Assembly: GCA_944321165.1 (NCBI GenBank)
Contig: CALUKE010000001.1
Coordinates: 62,001 to 126,000, forward strand
Length of the DNA: 64,000 nt
Reading direction: 5' to 3'
Source of the DNA: an uncultured Odoribacter sp.
GTDB lineage: Bacteria; Bacteroidota; Bacteroidia; Bacteroidales; Marinifilaceae
The translations under genes and the position numbers were made by a program. Each line of letters begins with the position of its first letter. Positions within the stretch are counted from its first letter, which is position 1. The notes under the pieces are model-generated. The model had not been told where the DNA came from, did not search any database, and saw nothing but the letters and a program-made list of their open reading frames with translations. This document shows, one piece after another, positions 33,915 through 43,157 of this stretch.

Positions 33915-35258
33915 ATGAAATATATTGTTTTGGTTCTGATTGCTGGCTTGATTATTTATGTAAAACCCTGGGAAATGGGAATAGCGGGAAATCTATTCAA
34001 GTCAGCAGAGGATTCAACATTTCTTTCTTCGACTTCTGCAGAGGATTCTGTCTTTTTATTTCCTACCAATCAAGTGATAAACAACGATGATTCTGAATTG
34101 GAGATAACTCGGAAATTCGACCGGATTATTGAAAAATTCATGCAAAAATGGGAAATCAAAGGAGCCTCTTTTGCCCTGATGAAAGATGATCGCCTCATAT
34201 ACAGCAAAGGTTATGGATTTGCCGATGAAGAAGCCGGAATTCCGATGGATGTCATGCATGTTTTCCGGATTGCTTCAATTTCTAAATTGATAACGGCTGT
34301 TGCCATCATGAAATTGCAGGAAGAGGGAAAATTGACTTTGCAGGACCGGGTTTTCGGGCCGGATGGCATTTTAAACGACTCAATCTATGCTGACATAAAG
34401 GATAAACGGGTCACCAGGATCACCATTGAAAACTTATTGCGACATCAGGGAGGTTTTACGCTGGCAAGCGGGGATCCCATGTTTTTGCCTCTGGAAGTGG
34501 CTCAAAAGATGCAAGTACCCCCTCCTGCCGATCTGAATACCATGATCCGTTATGTTCTTTCACGGCGTCTGGGATTTACTCCCGGGAATGGAACTGTTTA
34601 TTCTAATATCGGTTATGGTATCTTATCTAAAGTTATAGAGAAGGTTTCGGGAGAAGAATACGAACTTTTTGTAAAACGCCACATCTTACGTCCTGCCGGA
34701 TGTTTTGACATGCATTTGGGAAAAAATCTGTTTGAAGACAAATTGCCGAATGAAGTCAAATATTACGAGGTATCCAATGCCGAACCGATTCTGGCTTGTG
34801 ATGGTAGTGGTGAATTGGTTGCACGCAGTAATGGAGGGAACAATATAGAAGATTTATATGGAGCTGGAGGTTGGGTCGCCTCCCCTTCCGAACTCTTGCG
34901 TTTTCTGGCAGTCATCGACGGTGATGCCGGTATTCCGGATCTTTTGTCTCAAGAATCGATCAATTACATGACTCAAAATGTTCCGGGTACTCTTCCGATC
35001 GGTTGGATTGAAACAACTTCCCGGGGAGAATGGCTGAGAAGTGGAACGCTGGCAGGGACCAGCGCTTTGATGAAAAGACAGAACGATGGATATTCCTGGG
35101 TTTTTCTTACCAATACCAGTAGTTGGAAAGGTTCTCATTTTCCTCGTTATATCAATAGTGCTGTCAGGCAGGCCATGGCTTCTGTCACGCACTGGCCGGA
35201 ACGCGATTTATTCGAAATGCAGCGTTATGATCATGAAAAACTGTTGGTTATTCGATAA
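33915..35258 (+). CDS. Serine hydrolase, class C beta-lactamase/esterase family
   Basis: A 447-residue protein with an N-terminal hydrophobic segment (about 1-16, MKYIVLVLIAGLIIYV) that anchors or exports it. It contains the beta-lactamase-like penicillin-binding fold: nucleophile motif Ser121-x-x-Lys124 in FRIASISKLITAVAI, a YSN motif in VYSNIGYGIL, and the C-terminal region SGTLAGTSALMKR. Such proteins are periplasmic esterases, DD-peptidases or peptidases; true beta-lactam resistance is unlikely from this alone. Residues 30-51 carry a short tandem repeat (SAEDSTFLSS / SAEDSVFLFP). It starts 105 bases after the aminotransferase gene and is transcribed with buk. Confidence 0.88.
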   Translation: MKYIVLVLIAGLIIYVKPWEMGIAGNLFKSAEDSTFLSSTSAEDSVFLFPTNQVINNDDSELEITRKFDRIIEKFMQKWEIKGASFALMKDDRLIYSKGYGFADEEAGIPMDVMHVFRIASISKLITAVAIMKLQEEGKLTLQDRVFGPDGILNDSIYADIKDKRVTRITIENLLRHQGGFTLASGDPMFLPLEVAQKMQVPPPADLNTMIRYVLSRRLGFTPGNGTVYSNIGYGILSKVIEKVSGEEYELFVKRHILRPAGCFDMHLGKNLFEDKLPNEVKYYEVSNAEPILACDGSGELVARSNGGNNIEDLYGAGGWVASPSELLRFLAVIDGDAGIPDLLSQESINYMTQNVPGTLPIGWIETTSRGEWLRSGTLAGTSALMKRQNDGYSWVFLTNTSSWKGSHFPRYINSAVRQAMASVTHWPERDLFEMQRYDHEKLLVIR

Positions 35259-35302
35259 TTCGAAGTAAATTTCCTAAAATTAATATAAAATTGATATTTT
35301 TC

Positions 35303-35333
35303 TTTGAGTTTTGATTTCAATTTACAACTTTTG
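35303..35333 (+). promoter_or_regulatory. buk promoter candidate, TTTG-N19-AACTTTTG
   Basis: TTTG at 35303-35306 is followed after 19 bases by AACTTTTG, one mismatch from the TAnnTTTG -7 consensus. Start would be near 35340, giving a leader of about 30 bases before the buk ATG. Confidence 0.5.
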
Positions 35334-35370
35334 TAGTAAAATAAATCATAATCTAAACTCAACAAAAAGT

Positions 35371-36438
35371 ATGTCATTTCAAATTTTAACCATCAATCCA
35401 GGTTCTACCTCTACGAAAATTGCCATTTTTGAAGATGAAAAAGAGGTGTTTTCCAAAACTCTTCGGCATACGGCAGAAGAATTGAGTCCCTATCCTACGG
35501 TGGCATCTCAATTCCAGTTCCGTAAGAATATTATTCTATCGGAATTAAAACAGGCTGGCTGGGATGTTCGCGGTTTTCATGCCATCGTCGGCAGAGGCGG
35601 TTTGGTAAAACCCATTGAATCCGGAATATATGAAGTCAATGAAGCTCTGGTGCACGATCTTGAAAATCCGGTAATGGGTGAACATGCCTCCAATCTTGGC
35701 GGATTGATAGCTCAGGATATTGCACGGGAAATTCATAACGGAGCAAAAGCATACATCGCAGACCCGGTAGTTGTAGATGAATTAGAGCCCATCGCACGGA
35801 TTTCGGGTCATCCGGCTATTGCCAGAGTTTCCATTTTCCATGCCCTGAATCAAAAAGTCATTGCCCGGACCTATGCTCGGGAAATCGGGAAAAAATACGA
35901 AGACCTGAATTTGATTGTTGCTCACATGGGTGGCGGTATTTCAGTCGGAGCACATTGCAAAGGACGGGTTATAGACGTAAATAACGCCTTGGATGGAGAG
36001 GGGCCTTTCTCTCCGGAACGTTCGGGTGGTCTGCCTACCGGGGCTTTGGTAGAATTGTGTTACAGCGGAAAATCGAAAGCTGAAATAAAGAAAATGTTGA
36101 AAGGTGAAGGTGGAGTCGTCGCTTATTTATCGACCAATGATATGCGTCTGGTAGAAGAGAAAGCTCCTACGGATCCGGAATACCAAATGATTCAGGATGC
36201 CATGTGCTATCAGGTAGGAAAAGAAATCGGTGCAATGGCTACCGTATTGAAGGGGAAAGTGGATGCCATTCTCTTGACTGGCGGTATCGCTTACGGAAAA
36301 CCCATTACGGATTATATTACCGAAATGGTTGGCTTCATTGCTCCGGTTAAAATCTATCCGGGAGAGGATGAAATGCGGGCTTTAGCAATGAATGGCTTAA
36401 TGGTATTGCGAGGCGAAATGCAAGCCAAGAATTACTGA
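35371..36438 (+). CDS. buk: Butyrate kinase
   Basis: Butyrate kinase converts butyryl-phosphate and ADP into butyrate and ATP. The start is set at MSFQILTINPGSTSTKIAIF (ATG 35371), the family N-terminus; twenty codons of open frame upstream are unrelated to the family and lie in the leader. The 355-residue protein has the acetokinase-superfamily phosphate motif ILTINPGSTSTK, the central VAHMGGGISVGAHCKGRVID, and EGPFSPERSGGLPTGALVE and LLTGGIAYGKPITDYI. These separate butyrate kinase from acetate kinase. A terminator follows directly. No phosphate butyryltransferase (ptb) gene is next to it, which is unusual. Confidence 0.94.
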   Translation: MSFQILTINPGSTSTKIAIFEDEKEVFSKTLRHTAEELSPYPTVASQFQFRKNIILSELKQAGWDVRGFHAIVGRGGLVKPIESGIYEVNEALVHDLENPVMGEHASNLGGLIAQDIAREIHNGAKAYIADPVVVDELEPIARISGHPAIARVSIFHALNQKVIARTYAREIGKKYEDLNLIVAHMGGGISVGAHCKGRVIDVNNALDGEGPFSPERSGGLPTGALVELCYSGKSKAEIKKMLKGEGGVVAYLSTNDMRLVEEKAPTDPEYQMIQDAMCYQVGKEIGAMATVLKGKVDAILLTGGIAYGKPITDYITEMVGFIAPVKIYPGEDEMRALAMNGLMVLRGEMQAKNY

Positions 36439-36453
36439 TCCTTGACAGAATTG

Positions 36454-36495
36454 AAGAAAGGTTGCACGGTAAAAAGTGTGTAACCTTTCTTTTTT
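36454..36495 (+). terminator. Terminator of buk
   Basis: AAGAAAGGTTGCAC pairs with GTGTAACCTTTCTT (one G-U pair) around a 10-base loop and is followed by TTTTT. It is a strong plus-strand terminator 16 bases past the buk stop. Confidence 0.88.
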
Positions 36496-36540
36496 CAAGG
36501 ATTTTCACAAATACATGATTTCCCATTGACTTTTATGGTT

Positions 36541-39500
36541 TTATATCCGGATTATTTTACCCAGCTTTACATACCAAACAAATCCTTCAACCCGTTTAAA
36601 TCCCATCTTTCGGAGTGTATGACAATAGAAAGCGACCTGTTTCAGGTATTTGTTCTCTTCCGACTGTCCGAATTTGTAATCAACGACTTGAACCGTTGAA
36701 TCATTGAATAGAATCCGGTCCGGTCGTACTTTTTCACCACCCGGAAATAAAATTTCCCGTTCATTCATGATTTTAACAGAGGGAGAAAACCACTCAGAAG
36801 CCTGTGGCTGTGATAAAAAGGCTATCACCTTCGCGGCATATTGTTCCTTCTCTTCAATTGAAATCAAACCTGCCTGATAGACCTGTTCTACGGCTTGGGA
36901 TACATCCCCGGCATAACGGATGTATTTGAAGATTTCATGTAGCAGTTTGCCTTCGTCGATTGCCGACAAGACAGATGATTGAGGTTCGGTGAAATCTTGG
37001 TATTTATATTTAATGCTGATTTTTTCTTCGGGTGAATAAACCGGATAATGCTGCAATACAACAGAAGATTCTTTATCTTCTTCTTTATTTCCGAACCATT
37101 GTTTTTCACCAATGCAAACTTGCCCGTTTCCTTTTTGTTCAAAACCGCATTCCTCCAGTACTTTATACATGAAAGCCCCCATATCCCCGACCGAAATACT
37201 TCCATCCTTGTTGATCTTAGGCGCATAGGGGCGTACATACAGTTCCGTCTTTGCACGCGTCAGGGCTACATACAGCAAATTCAAATTATCAATGTAAGCT
37301 TTTACATGTTCATCTAAATAAGCTTCCTTGAAAATTGTATTCACTAACTTCGAGGAATAGTTTAAGGGAGCATAGTCCAATTGATTGAATCCTGCATCAT
37401 TATTACTACACCAAATTCGACGTACAGGACGTACACTATCCAGTTCCCAACTGCAAAATGGTAAAAGTACAAATTCAAACTCCAGACCTTTGGATTTGTG
37501 AATCGTCAGAATCCGAACTGCATCTACCTCTTCAGAGGTGGTCAATACCCTTTTTCCCTTCTCTTTTTCCCACCACTCCAAAAAGAGAGTAATGCTATTG
37601 GAATTATTGCTTTCATATTCGTAAACAATGTCTTGAAACGCAATTAAGTAAGGTATTTCTTCCTGTTTGTTCCAAAATGAAAATCTTTCAATGATGGTTT
37701 CTATCGTTTCAAACAAAGAATAAGACATCATCCGACTCATATCTGTCCCGAACACTCCCTTCAACATTCCAAACAGTTCATTTGACTCGATCTGATTAAA
37801 AAGTTCGTGTAACTCCCGATCCGACGAATCCAACACAAAAGTATGATAAAAATAGAGCATCTGAGCTTTATTGACCATATCATAAGGTTCGACAATGTAT
37901 TTCAAGACTGCTACAATCAACTGAATATAAGGGGAAGACCAAACATACAGCGAATCGTTCGAAATAAAACGGATGGGTTGACGGGCTGTTTTGTTGTATT
38001 CCATGAAAAAATCAGCTACCAATGCTCCTTCTTTCCCTCCTCTTACCAAGATGACTATTTCCCGAAGCTGTCCACCTCTTTTTCGGATGTCCTGAATAGT
38101 AGCGACGAGGTCTTTCAATATCATCTGATCCCCTTCTTCTGTCTTCTTTTCAGGTCCGAAACTGATATCGACATACCCTTTTTTCTTTTTTTGGGGGATT
38201 TGTTGCAGACCTTGGTATGCATCTGCGATCATTTTATCCCGCCCGTCTTTTGAAGCGGTATCGTTTATATATAAATTCCTTAAAAGAGGGACCGCATGTT
38301 CAAAAAAGACATTGTTGAAGTTTACGATTTCCGGAGCACTCCGCCAGTTGTTTTTCAACACAACGGTGTTGACACCGTGAGCCTTGAATTGCCGATCGAC
38401 TTCATATGAAAGCAAACGCCAGTCTCCATTCCGCCACCGATAAATACTTTGTTTGACATCCCCTACGATCATTGTACGGTATCCCTCCGACAGACTGTTG
38501 ACAACCAACGGACGAAAATTTCTCCATTGCATGCCGGAAGTATCCTGAAATTCGTCGATCATCAGATGTTTGTAATAGTTCCCGCATTTCTCAAATAAAA
38601 ATGAGGTATCATTATCAGCAATCAGTTTATTCAATATATGAGTCGTGTCGCTCAACAGCATCAATCCTTTTTCCTCGCAATAGTTTCTGACCTCTTGATA
38701 TAAATCATTCAGAATACCCAACTGGTATAAATTGTCCGACAATTGTTTGGCAGACAAATAAAAACGATAGGAACGACTGTATAAATCCAGTATTTTTCCC
38801 AAGAGTTGCATCAATTGGGGGCGTATGTTTTCAATACGGGATTTAAAAGCAGAATTTTTTGAAACCCAGCCCCCTTCATCTACTGCGCCTTTTTGAACCG
38901 TTGATGTCGGTTCATCAAAATTGCCAGCCTTCAATTTGTAAAAATAAGAAGCACATCCCGATTTACCACTTTTGAAATCATTCAAATTCAATCCCTCTTT
39001 TTGAATCAGTTCGATTGCTTCCGTAGCAGTGGCTGTTTGTTGTTGTTCATATTCCCGAATGGTTTGCGTCAGGAATGAACGGTAATTTTTCAAAAATTCC
39101 TTATCACTGAATTTTTCAAGGATATGCTTGTCGAAAAGCATGTAATTCTCTTTAAACAATTCCTCCCCCAAGTCAGCCATTTTGGATTTTACGCTCCAGG
39201 ATTTTCCGGCTTCCACATTCGTATTCATCAAGGCTGCCATCCAATCTTTCAACATCGGATTGTCATTTATCTGCTGCATGACTTTATCGATTGCTTTCAG
39301 AAGGACAAAATCACTGTCTAATTCTACGTTGTAAGCTGGAAAGATTCCCAATTCCCGAGTAAAAGCCTTGATGAGCCGTTGGAAAAAACGATCGATGGTT
39401 GTAACGGCCATTCGCCCATAATCATGCAACAACATTGTTCGAAGCAATATCGCCCGATTTTTCAATTGCTCGTCGGAAAAACCGAAGGTTGCTTTCAATG

Positions 39501-39708
39501 CGATTCCATAATCGCTTGCTACCCCTTCCGCTAAATGGTGCAATTCATGAATAATCCTGGATTTCATTTCTTCTGTCGCCTTGTTGGTAAAGGTGACAGC
39601 CAATATATTCTTATATTCGCCGGGAGCGACGAAAATGATCTTGAAATACTCCAATGTCAGAGCAAAAGTCTTTCCGGCACCGGCTGAAGCCTTGTAAATA
39701 TCTAACAT
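36541..39708 (-). CDS. UvrD-type helicase with C-terminal PD-(D/E)XK nuclease (AddA-like)
   Basis: The 1055-residue protein begins with the helicase P-loop ASAGAGKTFALTLEY (Lys13). It continues through LAVTFTNKATEEMKSRI (motif Ia), HLMIDEFQDTSGMQWRNFRP (II), MIVGDVKQSIYRWRNGDW (III), VRILTIHKSKGLEFEFV (V) and LNLLYVALTRAKTELYV (VI). The C-terminal domain has PDRILF followed by VQVVDYKFGQ, the RecB-type nuclease motif. This is the AddA subunit of AddAB-type recombination repair in Bacteroidota, which processes double-strand breaks. The partner AddB is not in the window. It lies 20 bases after the DUF6340 gene. Confidence 0.92.
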   Translation of the reverse strand: MLDIYKASAGAGKTFALTLEYFKIIFVAPGEYKNILAVTFTNKATEEMKSRIIHELHHLAEGVASDYGIALKATFGFSDEQLKNRAILLRTMLLHDYGRMAVTTIDRFFQRLIKAFTRELGIFPAYNVELDSDFVLLKAIDKVMQQINDNPMLKDWMAALMNTNVEAGKSWSVKSKMADLGEELFKENYMLFDKHILEKFSDKEFLKNYRSFLTQTIREYEQQQTATATEAIELIQKEGLNLNDFKSGKSGCASYFYKLKAGNFDEPTSTVQKGAVDEGGWVSKNSAFKSRIENIRPQLMQLLGKILDLYSRSYRFYLSAKQLSDNLYQLGILNDLYQEVRNYCEEKGLMLLSDTTHILNKLIADNDTSFLFEKCGNYYKHLMIDEFQDTSGMQWRNFRPLVVNSLSEGYRTMIVGDVKQSIYRWRNGDWRLLSYEVDRQFKAHGVNTVVLKNNWRSAPEIVNFNNVFFEHAVPLLRNLYINDTASKDGRDKMIADAYQGLQQIPQKKKKGYVDISFGPEKKTEEGDQMILKDLVATIQDIRKRGGQLREIVILVRGGKEGALVADFFMEYNKTARQPIRFISNDSLYVWSSPYIQLIVAVLKYIVEPYDMVNKAQMLYFYHTFVLDSSDRELHELFNQIESNELFGMLKGVFGTDMSRMMSYSLFETIETIIERFSFWNKQEEIPYLIAFQDIVYEYESNNSNSITLFLEWWEKEKGKRVLTTSEEVDAVRILTIHKSKGLEFEFVLLPFCSWELDSVRPVRRIWCSNNDAGFNQLDYAPLNYSSKLVNTIFKEAYLDEHVKAYIDNLNLLYVALTRAKTELYVRPYAPKINKDGSISVGDMGAFMYKVLEECGFEQKGNGQVCIGEKQWFGNKEEDKESSVVLQHYPVYSPEEKISIKYKYQDFTEPQSSVLSAIDEGKLLHEIFKYIRYAGDVSQAVEQVYQAGLISIEEKEQYAAKVIAFLSQPQASEWFSPSVKIMNEREILFPGGEKVRPDRILFNDSTVQVVDYKFGQSEENKYLKQVAFYCHTLRKMGFKRVEGFVWYVKLGKIIRI

Positions 39709-39728
39709 ACGACGCTGGCCTATTCCTT

Positions 39729-40709
39729 TTATTGCCTGGCAGGTGGCAATTGCAGATTCAATAATTCAACTTTATCTTCTCTTTCCCGGATAATTTCCAG
39801 GTATTTTTCCAAATAACGTACCTCCGGACCTTTTATTTTTTTCTCTTTTACCCAGGAGAGTGTTTCTGATAAAATGGTTTCTGCCTGTTTGAAGTCCCCC
39901 GCATTTTCATATAGCCATCCAATATTGATGGCGGCTCTTAGGGCCGTTTTTGGGGAAAGCTGCAAGGCTCCCTGCCAAACATCAAAGGCATCCTCTATTT
40001 GGTTCCGTTTAAGATAATAGTCTCCCAGTCTCAGCACTCTTCCGTGAGTATATATCCGTCGCTGAACCGGGAGCCAGTGCGGAGTCAGGCGTCGTGCAGA
40101 AGCATTTCCTGCTTCCCGGAACAGATGACGCATCATCTCCTCACTTTCTTCGGATCCCTCAAAATATTCTCCTTCGATTGTATCAATAATTTGGGTTGAA
40201 TCGACCGGAGTTGCCGTTTTTTTATCATATAACCGTATGAACCAATATCCTGCTATTTCATGGGAATAATCCGGATAGTCGCAATATTGTAATTCGACCG
40301 ACAATATATAATCGACCTTGTATTTTTGACATAAATTTAAAATGCTGTCCGGAGGGTAAGGAGAAGGATTCTCCGACTCTTTCCAGTAAGTTTCGGACAA
40401 TTCTTTCAAACAGACGATCGAATCCGTGTAGCCGGAATTGGCAAGAGTTTCTTTTACTCCGTTACAGAAATCTTCGAACAGATATTCCCGTCGAAAAGAA
40501 ACATAATCATTCATCCATTCAGGAATGTTTTCCCTTCTTCGAATATTTCTTTCCAACAGAGCAATTTTCTCTCCTGCTTCAATTTGAAAATCTGCTGGTT
40601 GTAATACTTCTACAGGAAATACCCGATAGGCTTCACATGCCATCAGTGTTATTCCGATTCCCCCGCTGACCAACCAGCGCAGAATTTTTGTAAAAACGAT
40701 TCCTCCCAT
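39729..40709 (-). CDS. DUF6340 family lipoprotein with TPR-like C-terminus
   Basis: A 326-residue protein with an N-terminal hydrophobic segment ending in GITLMACEAYRVFPVEVL, a plausible lipobox (LMAC). The middle part resembles DUF6340, including YKVDYILSVELQYCDYPD and YWFIRLYDKKTATPVDSTQ. The C-terminus carries TPR-like helices, for example NQIEDAFDVWQGALQLSPKT and AGDFKQAETILSETLSWVKE. It is probably a periplasmic or outer-membrane-anchored protein of unknown function. It is transcribed with the AddA-like gene (20-base gap), a neighbour pair often kept in Bacteroidales. Confidence 0.8.
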   Translation of the reverse strand: MGGIVFTKILRWLVSGGIGITLMACEAYRVFPVEVLQPADFQIEAGEKIALLERNIRRRENIPEWMNDYVSFRREYLFEDFCNGVKETLANSGYTDSIVCLKELSETYWKESENPSPYPPDSILNLCQKYKVDYILSVELQYCDYPDYSHEIAGYWFIRLYDKKTATPVDSTQIIDTIEGEYFEGSEESEEMMRHLFREAGNASARRLTPHWLPVQRRIYTHGRVLRLGDYYLKRNQIEDAFDVWQGALQLSPKTALRAAINIGWLYENAGDFKQAETILSETLSWVKEKKIKGPEVRYLEKYLEIIREREDKVELLNLQLPPARQ

Positions 40710-40844
40710 AATAAATTTCTATTGATCTATAAGCCAACGAGGGCATCATTATAGCAATATTCACAAAATTTTCCAAATCTGTAAGAACTTTTATTCATAC
40801 AGATGTAATCGCGGCAAAGAAATTCAGGAGGAGTCCGAAAGCAG

Positions 40845-40885
40845 CTCTTTCGGGTCAGACGATACAAACATCCATCCCGAAAGAG
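40845..40885. repeat. Long-loop inverted repeat downstream of fabG
   Basis: CTCTTTCGGG at 40845-40854 is the exact complement of CCCGAAAGAG at 40876-40885, with a 21-base loop. It starts 12 bases after the fabG stop on the minus strand, so it may act as a terminator, though no U-tract follows. Confidence 0.5.
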
Positions 40886-40896
40886 TATGGACTGAA

Positions 40897-41643
40897 TTAC
40901 ATATTCATACCTCCACAAACATGGATTACCTGTCCGGTTACATATCTGGACATATCCGATGCCAGGAAAATACATACATCGGCGATATCTTCCGGAGTAC
41001 CGCCTCTTTTCAAGGGAATTTTGGCAGCCCACTCTTTCCGTACCTCTTCAGGCAATTGAGCAGTCATATCAGTAATAATAAATCCCGGAGCCACTGCATT
41101 GGCACGGATATTTCTGGAACCTAATTCTTTGGCAACACTTTTCGTAAAACCGATAATACCGGCCTTGGATGCGGAATAGTTTGCTTGTCCGGCATTACCG
41201 CTAACGCCGACGACAGAACTCATACTGATGATAGAGCCGTTTTTTTGTTTAAGCATAATCGCTGAAACGGCTTTGGTAAAATTGAATACAGATTTCAGGT
41301 TTACATTGATAACCGCGTCCCATTGTTCTTCACTCATGCGCATTAACAAAGTATCCTTGGTGATACCGGCATTGTTTACCAAAATGTCGATCCGACCGAA
41401 TTCTTTGGCAATTTCTTCTACTGTTGCAGCAGTTTGAGCAAAATCGGCAGCATTGGAGGCATACATTTTAGCCTTTACTCCACAGGCTGCAATTTCCTTT
41501 TCTGTCGCCTGTGCATTCTCATCATATTTTAAATCGGTAAAAGCAATATTTGCACCCTGTTTGGCAAACGCCAGAGCCACAGCTTTGCCGATACCTCTGG
41601 AAGCACCGGTAATCAGTGCTGTTTTTCCTTCTAATAATTTCAT
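40897..41643 (-). CDS. fabG: 3-oxoacyl-[acyl-carrier-protein] reductase
   Basis: FabG performs the first reduction of fatty-acid elongation with NADPH. The 248-residue protein has the cofactor motif TGASRGIG (12-19), NNAGIT (90-95), and the catalytic Ser142/143, Tyr156 and Lys160 in SMSSVVGVSGNAGQANYSAS followed by KAG. It also contains RANAVAPGFIITDMT, the FabG signature. It is shorter and closer to canonical FabG than the SDR at 5476-6294. No other fatty-acid genes are adjacent, so it seems to be a single-gene transcript. Confidence 0.95.
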   Translation of the reverse strand: MKLLEGKTALITGASRGIGKAVALAFAKQGANIAFTDLKYDENAQATEKEIAACGVKAKMYASNAADFAQTAATVEEIAKEFGRIDILVNNAGITKDTLLMRMSEEQWDAVINVNLKSVFNFTKAVSAIMLKQKNGSIISMSSVVGVSGNAGQANYSASKAGIIGFTKSVAKELGSRNIRANAVAPGFIITDMTAQLPEEVRKEWAAKIPLKRGGTPEDIADVCIFLASDMSRYVTGQVIHVCGGMNM

Positions 41644-41746
41644 AATAACAATTTTACTTCAACTAATTAGACTTTAACCGTCGAAACGATTATTTACTTT
41701 TCCGGGATAAAAGTACACAAAAAAAGTGAGATAGAGAAATTCACCT

Positions 41747-43147
41747 TCAGAAACTCTTCTCCTCCTCTCCAGGTGGAAGATATTCCCGATAAGCTGTAAT
41801 AATCAGATCTTTCAAGTAATTACAAGTACCCCAATCAAAATTTTCTATCCGACATAGAGCTCCCTGATTAGAGTCTACCAGTAAAGTACAAGAATTATTT
41901 TTCTTTAAATTGACTCGGGCTGCAGAATAGATATCCAATAAACCGTAAATGAAAATGATATCTTTGGCTTCACGCTGTATCCATTTTTGCATTTCTTTGC
42001 TTTTTTTTTCCTGAAATGCAATGTCCTCAATTGGCATGTCCGCCGCATACAAATAAGTATGGTCAGAGATCTTTTCGTCCAATAATTTTCGGAATGGACG
42101 GATAAAATATTCATAAGTACCCGTTTCATTTAATGCCAACCAAGCGATAGGTTCTTGAAGTTTCAGACAGCTGTCGCTAAAAACCAAAGGATCTGAGACA
42201 GAAATCAAATGTTCAAAATAAAATTCGACATTATCATAATCTTCATAAGGTATAAGTTCTTTTGATACTGTTTTATAAAAAAAAGCCGGACGATATTCCA
42301 GAATAGTCAGTTGCAAGGCTTTTTGCAGCGAACCGACCCGCAGGAAAGATGCACCTTTCTCCCTGCCATACTTTTCCAACAATATTTGCATGGAATCCTG
42401 ATGATTGAAACAATATTGCTGAAAATCCTTTATGTCGTAATTCAGTTCACTACTACTCGGAAAAAAAGAAAAACCGCCGCCATTCGCGCCCAGCCGTATC
42501 CCTCCGCTATTAAAGAGTTTGGCCGGTTTCCCTACTTTGACCTGATAACGGGAAACTCGTTTATCCGGAGCATTGTAACACAAAGGTGTATTATACAATA
42601 TCGTTTGTTGAACATCTCCCGGATAATGCCTTTTATGATGCAAGGCTTCTTCTCCTCCTATTCCTCTCCCGGTAGAGACCCAATAGGAGCGGGTAAACAA
42701 TCCCTTTTTCAAGGTGGAGATAACGGCATGAATATCTGATGCTATTTGCTGCATTGTCAAGGTATTCCAATGGATCTCTTCCTGAGGTTTGCTGCGACCG
42801 CAATAACGGGTTTCCAGCATCACCTGATTGGCTTTCAATAAATCAGCTGCTTCTGTCCAATACAGAGAATCCAGAGAACCTCCGCAAGTAACCAAGACGA
42901 CCGGAAGTGAATCAGAACGATAAAAAAGAGTAAACTGCTGATTAAAAGTTCCTTCTTCCGGATGATCATGATCGTATGGCTGCCGAATCAGACAACGGAA
43001 ATACTTTCCATAAACAGAATCGTATTGTTCTTCTACCAGCTCTATTTCCGGAAGCGCCTTCAGGGATTCAACCGGATTCGTTCCACTCACTGGATCGGGT
43101 TTCCATACGAAACTTGTAATCCAAATAAAAATGAATAATTTTTCCAT
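41747..43147 (-). CDS. S37/S28-type peptidase homologue lacking catalytic Ser and His
   Basis: The 466-residue protein carries a signal peptide (about 1-22). It follows the secreted Bacteroidales S28/S37 tripeptidyl-peptidase plan: RQPYDHDHPEEGTFNQQFTL, LETRYCGRSKPQEEIHWNTL, and GEEALHHKRHYPGDV. The nucleophile elbow, normally GxSKGG, reads TGRGIGG, so the Ser is Gly162. Near 427-432, where the family has a His in N-H-x-x-R-I, the sequence is SNQGALCRI. Asp405 (IYGLLDIYSAARV) survives. The fold is kept in full, so it looks like a pseudoenzyme or binding protein rather than decay. It starts 10 bases after the broken MATE gene. Confidence 0.8.
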   Translation of the reverse strand: MEKLFIFIWITSFVWKPDPVSGTNPVESLKALPEIELVEEQYDSVYGKYFRCLIRQPYDHDHPEEGTFNQQFTLFYRSDSLPVVLVTCGGSLDSLYWTEAADLLKANQVMLETRYCGRSKPQEEIHWNTLTMQQIASDIHAVISTLKKGLFTRSYWVSTGRGIGGEEALHHKRHYPGDVQQTILYNTPLCYNAPDKRVSRYQVKVGKPAKLFNSGGIRLGANGGGFSFFPSSSELNYDIKDFQQYCFNHQDSMQILLEKYGREKGASFLRVGSLQKALQLTILEYRPAFFYKTVSKELIPYEDYDNVEFYFEHLISVSDPLVFSDSCLKLQEPIAWLALNETGTYEYFIRPFRKLLDEKISDHTYLYAADMPIEDIAFQEKKSKEMQKWIQREAKDIIFIYGLLDIYSAARVNLKKNNSCTLLVDSNQGALCRIENFDWGTCNYLKDLIITAYREYLPPGEEEKSF

Positions 43148-43157
43148 TCTATATCAA

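Noticed and set aside
34002..34070. Imperfect repeat in the serine hydrolase (SAEDSTFLSS / SAEDSVFLFP)
   Set aside because: Two short copies in a linker after the membrane segment; probably a neutral duplication in a disordered spacer, not a functional array.
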